This document shows, piece by piece, positions 28,960-40,870 of a stretch of DNA of 64,000 nt. Position 1 is the first letter of the stretch; each line of letters begins with the position of its first letter. The stretch lies in the NCBI GenBank assembly GCA_013339895.1, contig JABACO010000005.1, positions 3,564,196-3,628,195 on the forward strand, in the 5' to 3' direction. The DNA is from Ephydatia muelleri (lineage: Eukaryota > Porifera > Demospongiae > Spongillida > Spongillidae). The notes under the pieces are model-generated. The model was not told the origin of the DNA and searched no databases. It was given only the letters and a program-made list of their open reading frames with translations. Position numbers and translations under genes: made by a program.

Positions 28960-31340
28960 AAAATAGGATATTTCATTATATAAAATTCCAATAATTTAAT
29001 ATCCTGCCTTTGCAAGGTGCTTTTCAAATGCCAACTACCATGGCAGCACAATATCCTCTCCACCAATGGCTTTGTACATACTCTTCTGAACATGCTACTG
29101 ATGACATTGCCCACATGACCACCCGATCACAAATGGTACAATTGTAGCCATGAGAACCACTGCCAGCCAAAATAGCATCAAGCTGCTTCTGTGTGTCCAT
29201 TGTTGTGCTTGTATTCAGAACTTGTACTTCAGATTAGAGAATTGCACCATTCCTACAAAGCCCTTTCTACTGTGCTGCATATTGATGTAAAAGCCTGAAC
29301 TAAATACTAACAGCACATGTGCTGCACAATATCCAACCTTCATGTTCAGGGAGTCAGAGAGGCAGCAGGAGTAAGCATTGTGGTTGCTATGGCAATGGTC
29401 CTGCTGATGCTGATGTGAAGATATGCTATTCCAGATCGTGTAGCAGTAGTTATTAAGACACATTTCTTTTAGCAGTGCTAGTCATACATGCAGGTGGTAT
29501 GTGTGTGTGCCAACTTTACTCTAATGGACATATCTGTGTCAGTCTAGATGATGCAATGAGGCCCAGCTCCTTCAGTCTTTAGGACCAAATATAGCAAATC
29601 TCATAGTGGTGCCTGTAGGTGTGGATATCTTGGTAACTGCTCTACACGTGCAAGATTTGTATTTCATTGATATCACACCTTTTATTTGTCATATTTAAAT
29701 AAGAAGCAGTGAACATGAATAGTATGTTAATAATTTAACCAGATGTCAGGTGCTGTAAGGCTTGCCTTGTACATGTATTGTCCAAAGGTTGCCATGGTAC
29801 CATGATACAATAGATGTATACCACAGTGGATGCTTCTCCTCTCCTTCTGCTGGCAGGCTGGTGGAGTTAGGGGTAAATAAACTTCACGTTATCCTCTCAA
29901 TCATACCAGTCATTACAACATAGGAGCACAATACCATTTTGATTAGCCACAAATCAAAGAGAAGTGTAGAAAACAAAAACAGACAATTCCTAGATCACTA
30001 GTGGGCACTATCATTTAATGGAGAATAAGACATACTTTAGGATATTTCAGTAATCAGATTTGATCAAACTCCTATTAACTTATCTACTGCTGTAAACAGT
30101 CTTTGCAATGGTAGCAATAACTTCAGCAATGTAAGTAACACAATCTGCACATTGCAACCAGGTCTGCAAGGGTCACCCTTTTCTAAAAAATACAAATCAA
30201 ATGATGCTAGAGATTTATTAATTCTTAATGCAGTAAATATATACAAGTGCATGTACAACATTGAGAAAGGCAAGTAATGGCTACGAAGCACTTATATTAA
30301 AAATGGCTAACGTTTACAATGTGTAGTGATCGAGGTCAACTGAACAAAGATGTAGCTATACATTTAGTAATTTGTGGCTGGCTGATGGGTATTGTTGCAA
30401 CTTCAATAGGCTTGATGAGTTCAACATTTCTTCTGTTCAAATAATGATGGTCTTTGTAAGTTCATTGTGCAAAGTTCAAGTTGATCCAAGCTGCGTACCA
30501 ACATAAACATCCTGGCATTGCCACAAAGAAACTATATAGCAAATTTTAAGCACAGAATTAGGTAAATTACTGTCAATACACTGCAGGAGAGTAAATGCAC
30601 AGCTCCTATGGAGCTATCCTATATACTGCCTTACTAATTAACAGAGCTCTCAATAGTAATCATCATTGGAGAATATTCCTCTGCATTGTGAGTACTTTTC
30701 TTTGTCTGTGATGCAGACTTTATTATAGACTTTTGAATGGCAAACAGAATGCTATTAGTGCTACCCTATATCTTTGATTACAGTCTAGTGTTGAAATGAT
30801 TTATACCTGTAGTGTCAGATTGTAGCTCCTGTGTTACTGCTATTCAAGCTCACTTTCCTAGTCTGAAAAGGAAGTCTGAAAAGGAAGTAAGTCCACCTAC
30901 TGTTACACCTTGGTCAGAGTATGCTTCAATTTGGACTAACGTCAGCTTATAATACTGAATGGTAATAGAACTACATTTACAGGTACAACATGTGTCTACA
31001 GGTTTAAAAAATGCATATTGTCAAGCATTTAGTCCCCTTAATTTCAAATATGATTGTCGTATTCTTTAGATCTTGAATCAATGCTGTTCTTAAAGATGTT
31101 GCATTATGGCACAGGTTTTCAAGGTATAACATTAATTTAATACATATAGGATGCCAGCAAGATGAAATAAAACACGGAACCTATTCCCAACATAACGCAT
31201 AATCGCAGAAGCCTTAATATTTAATGAACGTTTTAGACCCAGCAGGGTCACCCTTACCTTGCTTGTACCTCATTTTTGTCATAGCATATATGAAATTCAC
31301 AGCACATGAACCAAAACCTGGAACATTTGGAAGTTGTAAC
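28960..31340. other. Stretch without recognised genes
   Basis: Short open frames only; no domain, RNA or tandem repeat I can support. Confidence 0.4.
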
Positions 31341-31538
31341 GATTTAAACGCAATGCATTTATGTTTTCCATTTACAGTAGAGTTCACTCTAATATTGGTT
31401 TAATTAGTCAGGCGACTAGTCTACTTTTTACGCTCCCCGCTTGCGTGCATCATATGGTGCCATCCGATCAACAGCAGCTAAGCAAGAAGCATAAGGTAAG
31501 CATAGACAGTATAATGAATTCACTTCCGGTGTTCAGAA

Positions 31539-31540
<2 letters not shown>

Positions 31541-31579
<39 letters not shown>

Positions 31580-31597
31580 GCGTGTGCGTGTGTGTGA
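31541..31597 (+). repeat. (GT)n microsatellite
   Basis: GT run with a TGCGTGTGCG interruption near its right end. Confidence 0.9.
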
Positions 31598-31599
31598 GG

Positions 31600-32960
31600 G
31601 AGAAGCGAAACATCATTCATATTCATTCACTCTTGTATCACATTAGCAAAAAAGTTATTGTAATGACTTTTTCTCTTCCAGTGGTCGAGTGTTCTCTTGC
31701 TCTATGCCATTTGTGGATCGAACGGCATGTAAAATATCTAGCAAGCCTACATAACTTTGATAAACATACTTGGACTATGCTCTTGTTGATAACACAAGTA
31801 TTCGTGTGACATTATTTCGCTCTGTGTTAAAAAAATTATAGAACAACAGCAGCAATGGCTGATCACTACAGACGATCCAGATCTGTGATAGAGAAACCAC
31901 ATTCTTGTGCTAGGGATGGTTGTTAAATAATACATTTATCCCACCCAAAATACCATTTACCATTAGTACAAAGTTCTGAATTAATCTTCTAAAAGCCTGA
32001 TGTCTAACAAGTTAAAACATACAAGTGGAAAATATGTGCAAATGCTTGTGTGTACAACTACATACAGCACAGTGCTCATTAAATATCTGAACTACTTGTA
32101 GTCCAGACATGCTGAGGTGTCTGTATGTTACAGTGACTGAATCTACTCCAATGGAGTTGAATCCAGGACCATAGGATGTCTATTTTATACATGTGTTCAC
32201 ATTTTCTGGGTTTGGATAAACTGGTTTCACTATATCATCACAGCGTTGTCCCAAATTGATCTGCTGTGTTTCCAGTTATATTCCTTTTGTTTGATTTTCC
32301 ATCAAGTCGAGTTGTTATAAAGGGGAGTAACTTCAGCTACAACATCTTACAGAGCATAGCCAATTTAAGATATGATGTGGTCTCTGAGGCAACGTGTGTT
32401 TAGCTGAAGTACATGATTATATCATAACAACCTCATGAAGCAAGGTGCAATATAATATAGTTTACAACTATGGTCTTGAGGAGTGCTGGAATTTGGGGCT
32501 GGGAATGGGGTGGGGTCTGGAGAAGACAGCAGTATGGCTAGTCGTGCCAATTATCCTTCTGAATCATAGTAGGTCTAGGCTGTCAAGTGAAATGCATCAT
32601 CGTTACTAATGCTGACCTTCGAATAATGGTACCTAGTATCACTGATTAAGGATTAGTACAAGTCTACAATCTGTCTCACCCCTGTAGTTTCCAATTGTTA
32701 AAAGTACTCTCTATTGAACTAGAACACATCCTATTGTTTCACAAAACTGTTGAGCATTCCATGAGTATGGCTTTTATCATATACAGCAACAAGTAGCTAT
32801 CTTGCTAATGCTATGTGTCTAATACACAGTGACACTCGAGACTAAAAAGACACAGGGCACACAAGCAATATTAACGGATGCCGTCAAGCTTATATATGTC
32901 TGAAATTCACTTTTTGGCTGATTTTACAGGTACGAAATTGAGTACACTCAATATATCAGC
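31600..32960. other. Stretch without recognised genes
   Basis: No coding feature recognised. The segment 32897-32960 (GAAATTCACTTTTT...TTTTACAGGTACGAAATTGAG) recurs at about 35029-35145, on the other side of the retrotransposon that follows. Confidence 0.4.
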
Positions 32961-32967
32961 ATGTCTC

Positions 32968-32995
32968 TTAATAATAATAATAATAATAATAATAT
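32968..32995 (-). repeat. (AAT)n tail of the non-LTR element
   Basis: A trinucleotide run lies about 70 bp beyond the RT stop codon, on the 3' side of the element. Microsatellite-like 3' tails are common in CR1/Jockey-group elements. Confidence 0.6.
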
Positions 32996-33067
32996 TTCTC
33001 AATGCATTGTACAGATAATGCACTGAAGAGGCAAGTAATGGCATGTGTAAATGCACTTATATACTTC

Positions 33068-34759
33068 CTATTTAAATGGATACAGTTTACAAAAGGGAGA
33101 TAGATCTACAGTTTTGAGGCGACACATGAAGGTGATGATATTCTTTGCAGATACAACATGTTGTGGTAAAGAATTCCAAATAGGAACAACCCGAGATGAA
33201 AAAAAGTATAGCCGAAAATCATGACGAGGTATGGTGACCGACTGGAGCCTGTATGAATTCCCACGAGTGGAATGAACGTTTGAAATGACTGTAAACATCT
33301 CAGCTGCATCAATATCCAAAAGCTTATTCACAATTTTGTAACACATTGTAAGGTCAAAATAGATACGACGATATTCTAATGATGACAAATTAAGATTTGC
33401 TAACCTGGATGCATAATCCATGCGAGGAAGCCTTGCACGTTTATAAATTTCTCGTGTGAAGTAACGCTGTACTCCTTCTATATGTTCAATATCTTTAAAC
33501 AGCCAAGGATTCCAGACTGGAGTGTTGAATTCTAAAAGTGGCCTAACGTAGGTTTTAAATACACGTAATAGAATGCTGACATCACTAGTATGGAAACCTT
33601 TTAGAAGTAGAGAACATCTAGAATACGCTTTGGCCGTAATGGATGAGCAATGAATTCCAGGTTTAAAATCTGATGAAACATAAACACCAAGATCACGAAT
33701 ATAAGATACTTGCTCTAAGGTTATCCCACATAATGAGTATGATGTATCAGATATTTGCTTTCCAAAGGAGATGACATTGCATTTTTGAAAGGCAATGCTA
33801 AGTTGCCAATTAGATGCCCAATCACAAAATGCAGATAATGAACTTACAAATGGAGATGTATCCCCAGTAGAATGATGAAAATAAATTTTAGTATCATCAG
33901 CGAAGATTTTAGCTTTAACAGGTGATGACAAACAATCTGGAAGGTCGTTAATATATATGAGAAAAAGAAGTGGACCTAAGACAGAACCCTGAGGAACGCC
34001 ACTAATGACAGGTAGTGGGGTCGACAAATTTGAACCTATGTAGACATGTTGATATCGATTACTAAGAAACAACTTTATCCAAGCAAGCAGATGAGAATGG
34101 AAACCGTAAGATTCTAACTTTAGTAGAAGCTTTTGATGCGAGACGGAATCAAATGCCTTAGCAAAATCTATATAAACTGCATCAACCTGCATCTTAGCAT
34201 CAGATAGCAATGACATTTCATTTAGTGTTACTAAAAGTTGAGTACAAGTAGACCTTTTGGGTAGAAAACCATGCTGATCTTTTGATAACAGACCATTTAC
34301 CCTGAGGAAATGAACCATTGATTCAGAAATAATAGATTCCATCACTTTACAACATATGCTGGTCATAGAAACAGGGCGATAGTTACTAGGAAGTTGACGA
34401 GCACCCTTTTTAAAAATTGGACACACATAACCGACTTTCCAAACAGCAGGTAAGATACTGCTTTCCATAGACATAGTAAACAGACAACTTAGAGGGAATG
34501 CTATTGCGGGAGCAATAGACTTCAGAAAAAATGCCGGAAAACCATCAGGAGTTTTAGAGCATTTGTTTGGTAGGTTCCTAAGAGATCTCAACACTTTGTC
34601 ATAAGTAAAACTAATGATATTTAGAGACTTTGTACTTTGTATACGAAGAGGAAAATGTTGGGGTTTGCCATTGTCTTTAGTAAAAACAGAAACAAAGTAT
34701 TTATTGAGAAGTTCACATTTGTCACAATCTTCAATAGCCAAAGTACCATCATCACTCAA
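33068..34759 (-). CDS. CR1/Jockey-group reverse transcriptase, 5'-truncated
   Basis: Open frame of 563 codons without interruption. RT motifs in order are PDGFPAFFLK, VGYVCPIFKKG...NYRPVS, QHGFLPKRSTCTQL, VYIDFAKAFDSVSH (catalytic Asp about 198), SGVPQGSVLGPLLF (about 254) and FADDTKIY (catalytic pair about 288-289). The conserved C-terminal tail follows (YVRPLLEFNTPVWNPW, LPRMDYASRLANL, FDLTMCYKIVN, FFSSRVVPIWNSLP). The upstream apurinic-like endonuclease and ORF1 are missing, so the copy is truncated near 34765. The intact catalytic motifs point to a young insertion. The ATG at 34759 is probably internal to the original ORF2. Confidence 0.85.
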   Translation of the reverse strand: MSDDGTLAIEDCDKCELLNKYFVSVFTKDNGKPQHFPLRIQSTKSLNIISFTYDKVLRSLRNLPNKCSKTPDGFPAFFLKSIAPAIAFPLSCLFTMSMESSILPAVWKVGYVCPIFKKGARQLPSNYRPVSMTSICCKVMESIISESMVHFLRVNGLLSKDQHGFLPKRSTCTQLLVTLNEMSLLSDAKMQVDAVYIDFAKAFDSVSHQKLLLKLESYGFHSHLLAWIKLFLSNRYQHVYIGSNLSTPLPVISGVPQGSVLGPLLFLIYINDLPDCLSSPVKAKIFADDTKIYFHHSTGDTSPFVSSLSAFCDWASNWQLSIAFQKCNVISFGKQISDTSYSLCGITLEQVSYIRDLGVYVSSDFKPGIHCSSITAKAYSRCSLLLKGFHTSDVSILLRVFKTYVRPLLEFNTPVWNPWLFKDIEHIEGVQRYFTREIYKRARLPRMDYASRLANLNLSSLEYRRIYFDLTMCYKIVNKLLDIDAAEMFTVISNVHSTRGNSYRLQSVTIPRHDFRLYFFSSRVVPIWNSLPQHVVSAKNIITFMCRLKTVDLSPFCKLYPFK

Positions 34760-35267
34760 TAGTGGAGGTATACCCAGTATCCCCCACTCATTCCTCTCTC
34801 ATCCTATTTCTTTTTCTCCTCACACAGGACCTGGTGTATAGAGGAAGTATGCAGTCACTTAGAGTGTGCCAGGTCGATTTAACCGCTAATTAAGTACCAG
34901 GGCCCATGCAGCTTTAAAGCTATGTGTCCCAGTATCTCTTCTCACTTTTCTTCTCATCTCCCTTCCTTTTCCTACCTCCTCCTCCTCTGCAGAAAATCTC
35001 TGGACACATGAGCAGCGTTATTTGTCTGTGAAATTCACTTTTTATCATGTACATGATTGAAAAACACTTATACATCATTCTCTGAATAGTAATGGCTGAA
35101 GTGTACTAGTTTTATTTTCTTTTTTACAGGTACGAAATTGAGATTTATCCAGTACCCTCATCTCTCTTATGTTCAGTTAACTATTATATATTTTTATTTC
35201 TTTAATCTTTACTTCTACTTTGTTTGCACTACGATTTGATAATATAAGCAGTGTTAATTGTGCTGCA

Positions 35268-35515
35268 TGTATAGTTGCCGACCTGCACGCGATCCTTTTC
35301 GAACCAAATGGAAACATATATTTATAGTAACAAGACAGACCGAAGAAAAAGGTTAATCAGTTGTAACAGAAGCTGCATAAATGTATATAGTTGGCGACCT
35401 GTGATCATTGTGGCTTTTGATTTTCGAACCAAATGTGCTGTTACAGACCGAATTGAAACTGCAAACATAGTTGACGACCTACAGCTTTTGCTTTTCGAAC
35501 CAAATGTTACGTGCA
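35268..35515 (+). repeat. Imperfect tandem repeat, 3 units of about 85-115 bp
   Basis: Units begin ATAGTTG(C/G)CGACCT or ATAGTTGACGACCT at about 35271, 35386 and 35469. Each contains TTTTCGAACCAAATG and, in two, ACAGACCGAA. Confidence 0.7.
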
Positions 35516-35555
35516 TGCAAGGGTTGGAAATATATTTTAAACCAGGGAATACGGT

Positions 35556-35557
<2 letters not shown>

Positions 35558-35589
<32 letters not shown>
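35558..35589 (+). repeat. Poly-G tract (32 nt)
   Basis: Uninterrupted run of 32 G bases flanked by GGGAATACGGTCC on the left. Strong G-quadruplex potential. Confidence 0.95.
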
Positions 35590-35590
<1 letters not shown>

Positions 35591-35641
35591 GACTCAATTT
35601 CCTAGGGAATTGAGTCCGGTTAATTGGTTTTGTACAACCAA

Positions 35642-35760
35642 GGATCTCGGTCCGGGCCGGGGGACCGTATTCCCTAGGGAGTTGGGTCCGGGGGGAACCG
35701 TATTCCCTAAGGGAATACGGTCCGCCGGACCGAAAATTGGGCCGGACCGTATACCCTATG
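35642..35760. repeat. Palindrome-rich segment
   Basis: ACCGTATTCCCT-A-AGGGAATACGGT is a perfect 25-bp inverted repeat around 35698-35722. Further copies of GGACCGTATTCCCTAGGGA and GGGAATACGGTCC flank it on both sides, including one abutting the poly-G tract at 35545-35557. Confidence 0.8.
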
Positions 35761-36780
35761 ACACCGGCAATAACCAGTTGTTTTAAAACGAACAACCTCA
35801 ACCGACCGGTTATTTTTTAAAAAAACTCACCTTAACCGACCAGTTTTTAAATTTTAATAACCTCTTACAACCGGTTTTTTTCTAAACTAACAGGTTTCAA
35901 GCCTTAGTCATGGACCATTTTAACGCTCATCATGCACTTGTTGAACCAACTGAAGCACTTTTTGAATACTAGTACTATAGAAGAGAGAAGGCATCGATGA
36001 TGACTGGCCAATTCAACTAAAGCATCATAGCAAGTGTAATGTGAAAGTAACAGATGATCTATATGCAGCTCTTTTGTACTGCAACATTTGATGATGTGGT
36101 ATATGTGAGCCATCGTATTGATAAATTTGGAAGGTGTTATGTTAATGGAACAACCAGACTATAATAGTACAGACTGAGCATCTGTGGTGAAATCAATGTT
36201 TGTATTAAGTGGTAAAGATGAGATACATCCATATTTTGGGATCATCAGATTCTTTTTCAGAATAATAATCAAGCATAAAGACAGTACCAAACACGATTTA
36301 CCACCACATATGTGTCTTAAAACTTGGGCATATGTTACCTGGATGACTTTCAAAACACCTGAAAAGGATCCTCATTTTGGTCTTTATATGGTAAAAAAAT
36401 CATTTTACCAACTCGACAGAATTATAAGCCCTTGATGCTTTATGAATCGCTGCATACTTATTCCTAGTGACAGGGGCTGAACATACACTATGGCTGTCTG
36501 AACTGCTACACTAACTTTTCATAACACTCAACAATGTGAATTGCTAATCATGTGCATTTTTGTCTGTAATTTTTGCTTTGAAAATCAATTTTATATCTCA
36601 CAGTATAGAAACTAAAATCAAGTGTAACATTTGTCAAAAGAATTAGTTTCTAAAACATATCCTAATTACATTATAACAAAAATCAGCAAATGATTTCTCA
36701 TGTTGAAAAAATCATATGTGAAACTAACATTACCACTGTAAAATCACACAAAGATCAACATTTGATTTGCTGCTAATATG

Positions 36781-37061
36781 ACAAGTAAATAAAAACATTC
36801 TCTACGAGAAAGTTGGTGGAATATAGGATTTGAAGGCAATTGGTGGTGTATAAAGCAAGGAAACAAGGGGTCTTATCAGAAGGGAAAATGTAATAGTCCT
36901 ATATTAAGCACATTTCTAGGGCGTATGTTGTTTGTGTGCTAAATATAGGACTATTACATTTTCCCTTCTGATAAGACCTTGTTTCCTTGCTTTTTACACC
37001 ACCAATTGCCTTCAAATCCTATATCCCACCAACTTTCTCGTAGAGAATGTTATTTACTTGT
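36781..37061. mobile_element. Long hairpin (foldback/MITE-like) element
   Basis: Two arms of about 130 bp are inverted copies around a loop of about 20 bp (TTTCTAGGGCGTATGTTGTT). Left arm: ACAAGTAAAT...GAGAAAGTTGGTGG...AATAGTCCTATATTAAGCACA. Right arm: TGTGCTAAATATAGGACTATT...CCACCAACTTTCTC...ATTTACTTGT. Only a few mismatches and small indels separate them. No coding capacity; a non-autonomous DNA transposon is likely, but no clear target duplication was found. Confidence 0.8.
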
Positions 37062-38129
37062 TTTCTTAATTTTTTTTTCACACCCAATGTCTAATTATAC
37101 AAGACATAGGCTGATAGTCGATTGTGTATCAGAGTATAACATCGATTATTTATATAAAAGCGAGTCCTCCATCCAATTCTGAAGCTAATGGTGAAATTTT
37201 GATCGCTTAAAAGTGTTCCTGTCCCGAGTTATGCGTTGCCAAGAAGGAGGAGGAGGAGAAGACGACCCGCCCCTTGTTCCGAGACTGGGTACGAGAACGG
37301 GCAGTACACTTTTGTTCTCTACAACCACACGGTTCTGCGACATGAAACAAAAATGAAACTACTCATTTTTGACTTCTAGATCGATTGCTAAAACAAGCTA
37401 CACGATCCGATCGTCGGAAGTGTTGTTACAGACGGGTCGCGTTTTTTTAATGACATTCATTGTCGGGGTCAAATCCTATATGGAAGTTTCTAAGATACAC
37501 AGAACTATTTGGAAAATCACCCGAATATCATTCTCAGATTTTTCAAAGGATTTAGGATCATTGACATATCACCATGTGATTTGTAATTATATCAGAAATC
37601 AGCATTTGATTTGTACAGGTTGAAAAATCACACGTGAAATCAACAGTTACCATTGTAAAATCAAACCAAAATCAAAATGTGATATGCGCACTTTTTTTGC
37701 TGTGGCCGGGCGCCAAGGGCAGGGGGAGAGGGTCCATCAGTAGCTCAGCAGCAGCTCACAGTGAAAAAACGCAATTATTGATTCGCAATTGATTTGACAG
37801 TAAAAGCAAGCGCAAATCAAGCGCACTTGATTTTACAAAATTATGCATTGATTTAACAATTGATTTAAAATCCGTTGTGAAATCAATAATTGATTCGACG
37901 AGTTTTTTTTGCTATGCATGCAAGCAGTACAGCAGGTCAATCTACCACCACTAGAGGAGGAAGAGACGTACACGCTGTTCACCCTGTCTAGAAAAGGTTT
38001 CGAGCTCCACTAACCATAGATGTAGTTGCTGATGGCCAGTCGTACCAGTGCTAAAATTTGATGGTAGTTTGCGGTTGTGTGGAGTGTAGCTAATGTTGAA
38101 TTGTATCCCTACCCCAGACTCAATGATCT

Positions 38130-39300
38130 GCATGTGACATTGACGATATTTTAGTTGCAGATTTAACTGAAAAAGAGCACTTGGTGACTTTGGAGAAGGT
38201 GATGTCAAGATTAGGAGAGTGTGGCATCAAATTGAAGAGAACAAAGTGCAAATTTATGCGGAGTATCTTGGTTACCATATCTCAGGAGAGGGAATCAGCC
38301 CTACTAAGAAAAGGCGCAGAGCTATAGTGGATGCACCAGTGCCTGAAGACACCTCACAGCTGAAGTCTTTTTGGGGGTTGGTGAATTATTACGCAAAATG
38401 TTTGCCTTGTCTTGCAGACACACTGGCACCACTGTACAAGCTGCTCACCAAACACCAACCATGGAGTTAGGGAGTAGATCAGGCAGCTGCATTCCAGTAG
38501 GCTAGGTCCCAGCTCACCTCAGATGTTTTGCTGGTCCTCTTTGATCCCTCAAAGAAAATTGCCCTCCCATGTGATGTTTCTCCTTATGGAATCGAAGCGG
38601 TGTTATCACACCTGCAGGAAGATGGGTCAGACAGACCAATAGCGTATGCATCACGGTCTTTGGCACCTGCAGAGAACTATTCACAAATAGAAAAGGAAGG
38701 TTTAGCTGTAAAATGGGGTGTTAAGAAGTTTCACCAGTTCCTCTTTGGTAGTCAGTTTTTTGTGTACTCAGATTACAAACCACTCCAGTTTCTCTTCAGT
38801 GAGACAAAACCAGTGCCAAAGATGGCCTCTTCCAGGATACAAAGATGAGCACTAACTCTGACTGTGTATAACTACCAGATGGTGTTCAGAGCAGGCAAGA
38901 ATCAAGGCAATGCTGATGGGCTAAGCAGATTGCCTTTAGCGGAGGCCCCCCAAGAGGTCTCTACACCTGGGGATACAATACTCATGCTGCAGGCCTTCTC
39001 TGACACGACTCAGTGGTTACAGCTACATCTATTCAACGTTGAACAGACAAAGACCCGGTGCTCTCGGTGGTCAGGAGAATGGTGCTTCATGGCTGGAGAA
39101 CACAGTCAAACGAACAATTCAAGCCTTATGAGTGCAGGAAAAGTGAACTAAGTGTGGAGGATGGTTGTATCCTTTGGGGAAGTCGTGTCGTGGTACCTCC
39201 ACCTGGAAGGGTACCAATAATCAAGATTCTACACGATGGCCATCCAGGGGTATTCTCTGGCCAGGAGTGTGGTGTGGTGGCCAGGACTTGATGCTGAACT
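38130..39300 (+). pseudogene. Gypsy RT (end), RNase H, integrase zinc domain
   Basis: The RT segment IDDILVADLTEKEHL...GIKLKRTKCKF holds the catalytic Asp pair. After a frameshift comes AEYLGYHISGEGISPTKKR...WGLVNYYAKCLP, with TAG stops at about 38468 and 38501. RNase H follows with DPSKKIALPCDVSPYGIEAV, RPIAYASRSLAPAENYSQIEKEGLA and YSDYKPLQFLF, then a TGA at about 38847 and NADGLSRLPLAE. The integrase N-terminal zinc domain begins near 39225 (HDGHPGVFSGQ, with frame change to SVVWWPGLDAELE...CEACQ). Confidence 0.8.
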
Positions 39301-40320
39301 CGAAGCAAAGGTGAAATCATGTGAGGCTTGCCAAGTAAATAGTAGGTCCTCATCTAAATGGGAGTGGCCTAAAAAACCCTGTTTTGCATTCATGTGGACT
39401 TTTGTGGCCCTTTTCTGGGTAAAATCATTTTTGTCCTGGTGGATGCTCACTCCATATGGTTGGAGGCTGCTGTTGTTTCCTCCACATCTTCCCAGCAGGC
39501 CATACGAGTGCTCAGACAAGTATTTTCATGTCAAGGTCTCCCAGAGGTGTTGGTGTCTGACAAAGGCACAGCCTTCACCAGTACTAAGGTCCAAACTTTT
39601 GTTCAATGTAATGGATTCAGACACATAAGTACTCCCTACCACCCAGCCACTAATGGATTGGCTGAATGAGCAGTGCAAACTGTGAAAAATGCCTTAAGGA
39701 AGACATCAGGGGATATTGACACATGCTTATCTCGGTTCCTTTTCCAGTACAGGTTAACACCCCATTCTACCACAGGAAGATCGTGTGCGGAGCTGTTGTT
39801 GGGGAGGAAACCGTGCTCACACTTGGATTTCATTTTCCCATTTGTGGAACATTATGTGACTAAAAATCAAGAAAGACAGAAGGAGAATTATGACGTGCAC
39901 ACAAGACAACGCTCATTTCAGGTGGGTGAAGAAGTGTATGCCCTTAATCACAGAGTGATGCCAAAATGGATACCAGGAAAAGTTACTGCTGTATTGGGTC
40001 TATTGACACTGATTGTAACGTTGAATGATGGCACAGAAACCCATTATCATGTTGACCATGTCAAAGAGTGGATTGCCAGGGGAGAGAAGGACTCTGGAAC
40101 ATTTCAGCAGCCAGAATTGGACCCTCTGCCAACCATTGTCACAACGGTAGACAGACAAGCTGAATTATCACAGGCACCAGCCCCTCCCATCGCAAATGTC
40201 GAGTCGGATCCTGACCCTGTAGAAGAAGATGCCCCTCCAGTGGCCGACATTGAAGCTGTCCCTCTTCTGCTCAGACGCTCTATTCGTCCTCACCGACCCC
40301 CAGAGCATTATGGCTTATGA
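39236..40320 (+). pseudogene. Gypsy integrase core and C-terminus
   Basis: The frame shifts within the core: MDFCGPFLGKIIFVLVDAHSIW (first Asp), EVLVSDKGTAFTS (second Asp) and YHPATNGLAE (Glu). A TGA at about 39667 falls directly after this Glu. It then resumes AVQTVKNALRKTSGD and runs without stops for 215 codons through LLGRKPCSHLDF, FQVGEEVYALNH and HYHVDHVKEW to an acidic/proline-rich tail ending RRSIRPHRPPEHYGL. Confidence 0.8.
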
Positions 40321-40329
40321 GGGGAGAAG

Positions 40330-40870
40330 TGTAGTAATTGTAATTGATTATTAACAGCAGACTATGGGACTGCAATAGAACCGACTAGACTAACAGGCAC
40401 GTGAGGCAGACTGTTTTAAGCGCTGGAATTGTTAAGTGTGAGTCAGTTGGCAACCTGGAGTTAGATAGCTGGACTATTGAGGCTCTACTAGTCACTCTCT
40501 CTCTTCTGGATTTGGCCATTCCGTGTATGGTGTTGTATATGCTGTACTTGTATAACTGTTGGGTGTGTTTACAAGTCAAGATATTACAGTATACAACAAA
40601 GACTCTCCCCTACTGTGATTGCTGTTTCCTTACCATTCATTTGCCAAAAACTACCAACAATACAAGTATGCTTCAGTTTTTTGAAGCAATGAATACTGCA
40701 GTAGTTGGTTCTGGTAGCTACTTCTTCAAGCCTTAACCTGATTAACATGTTCTCATTTGTGATTGCTTGTCTTTGTCATCATTTGTTATTGGTATTTGCT
40801 TCTTGTCGTTATTGGTGTTTTGTTATCATAAACTTAAATAAAGATTAAAAGCTTCAACAAATTTCTACCA
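40330..40870 (+). repeat. Candidate 3' LTR
   Basis: Starts TGTAGTAATTG immediately after the polypurine tract. An AATAAA lies near 40838 and a plausible end TTCTACCA at 40870. The right boundary is a guess since no second LTR is in the window. Confidence 0.45.

Larger units (their letters stand above)
38130..40870 (+). mobile_element. Ty3/Gypsy element, 3' half (5'-truncated, decayed)
   Basis: Begins inside RT at the catalytic IDDILVAD and continues through thumb, RNase H, integrase, a polypurine tract (GAGGGGAGAAG, 40319-40329) and a 3' LTR candidate. It carries at least six stops or frameshifts. It differs clearly from the Gypsy element at 18-27 kb in sequence, LTR length and strand. Gag, protease, most of RT and the 5' LTR are absent. 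Confidence 0.85.
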
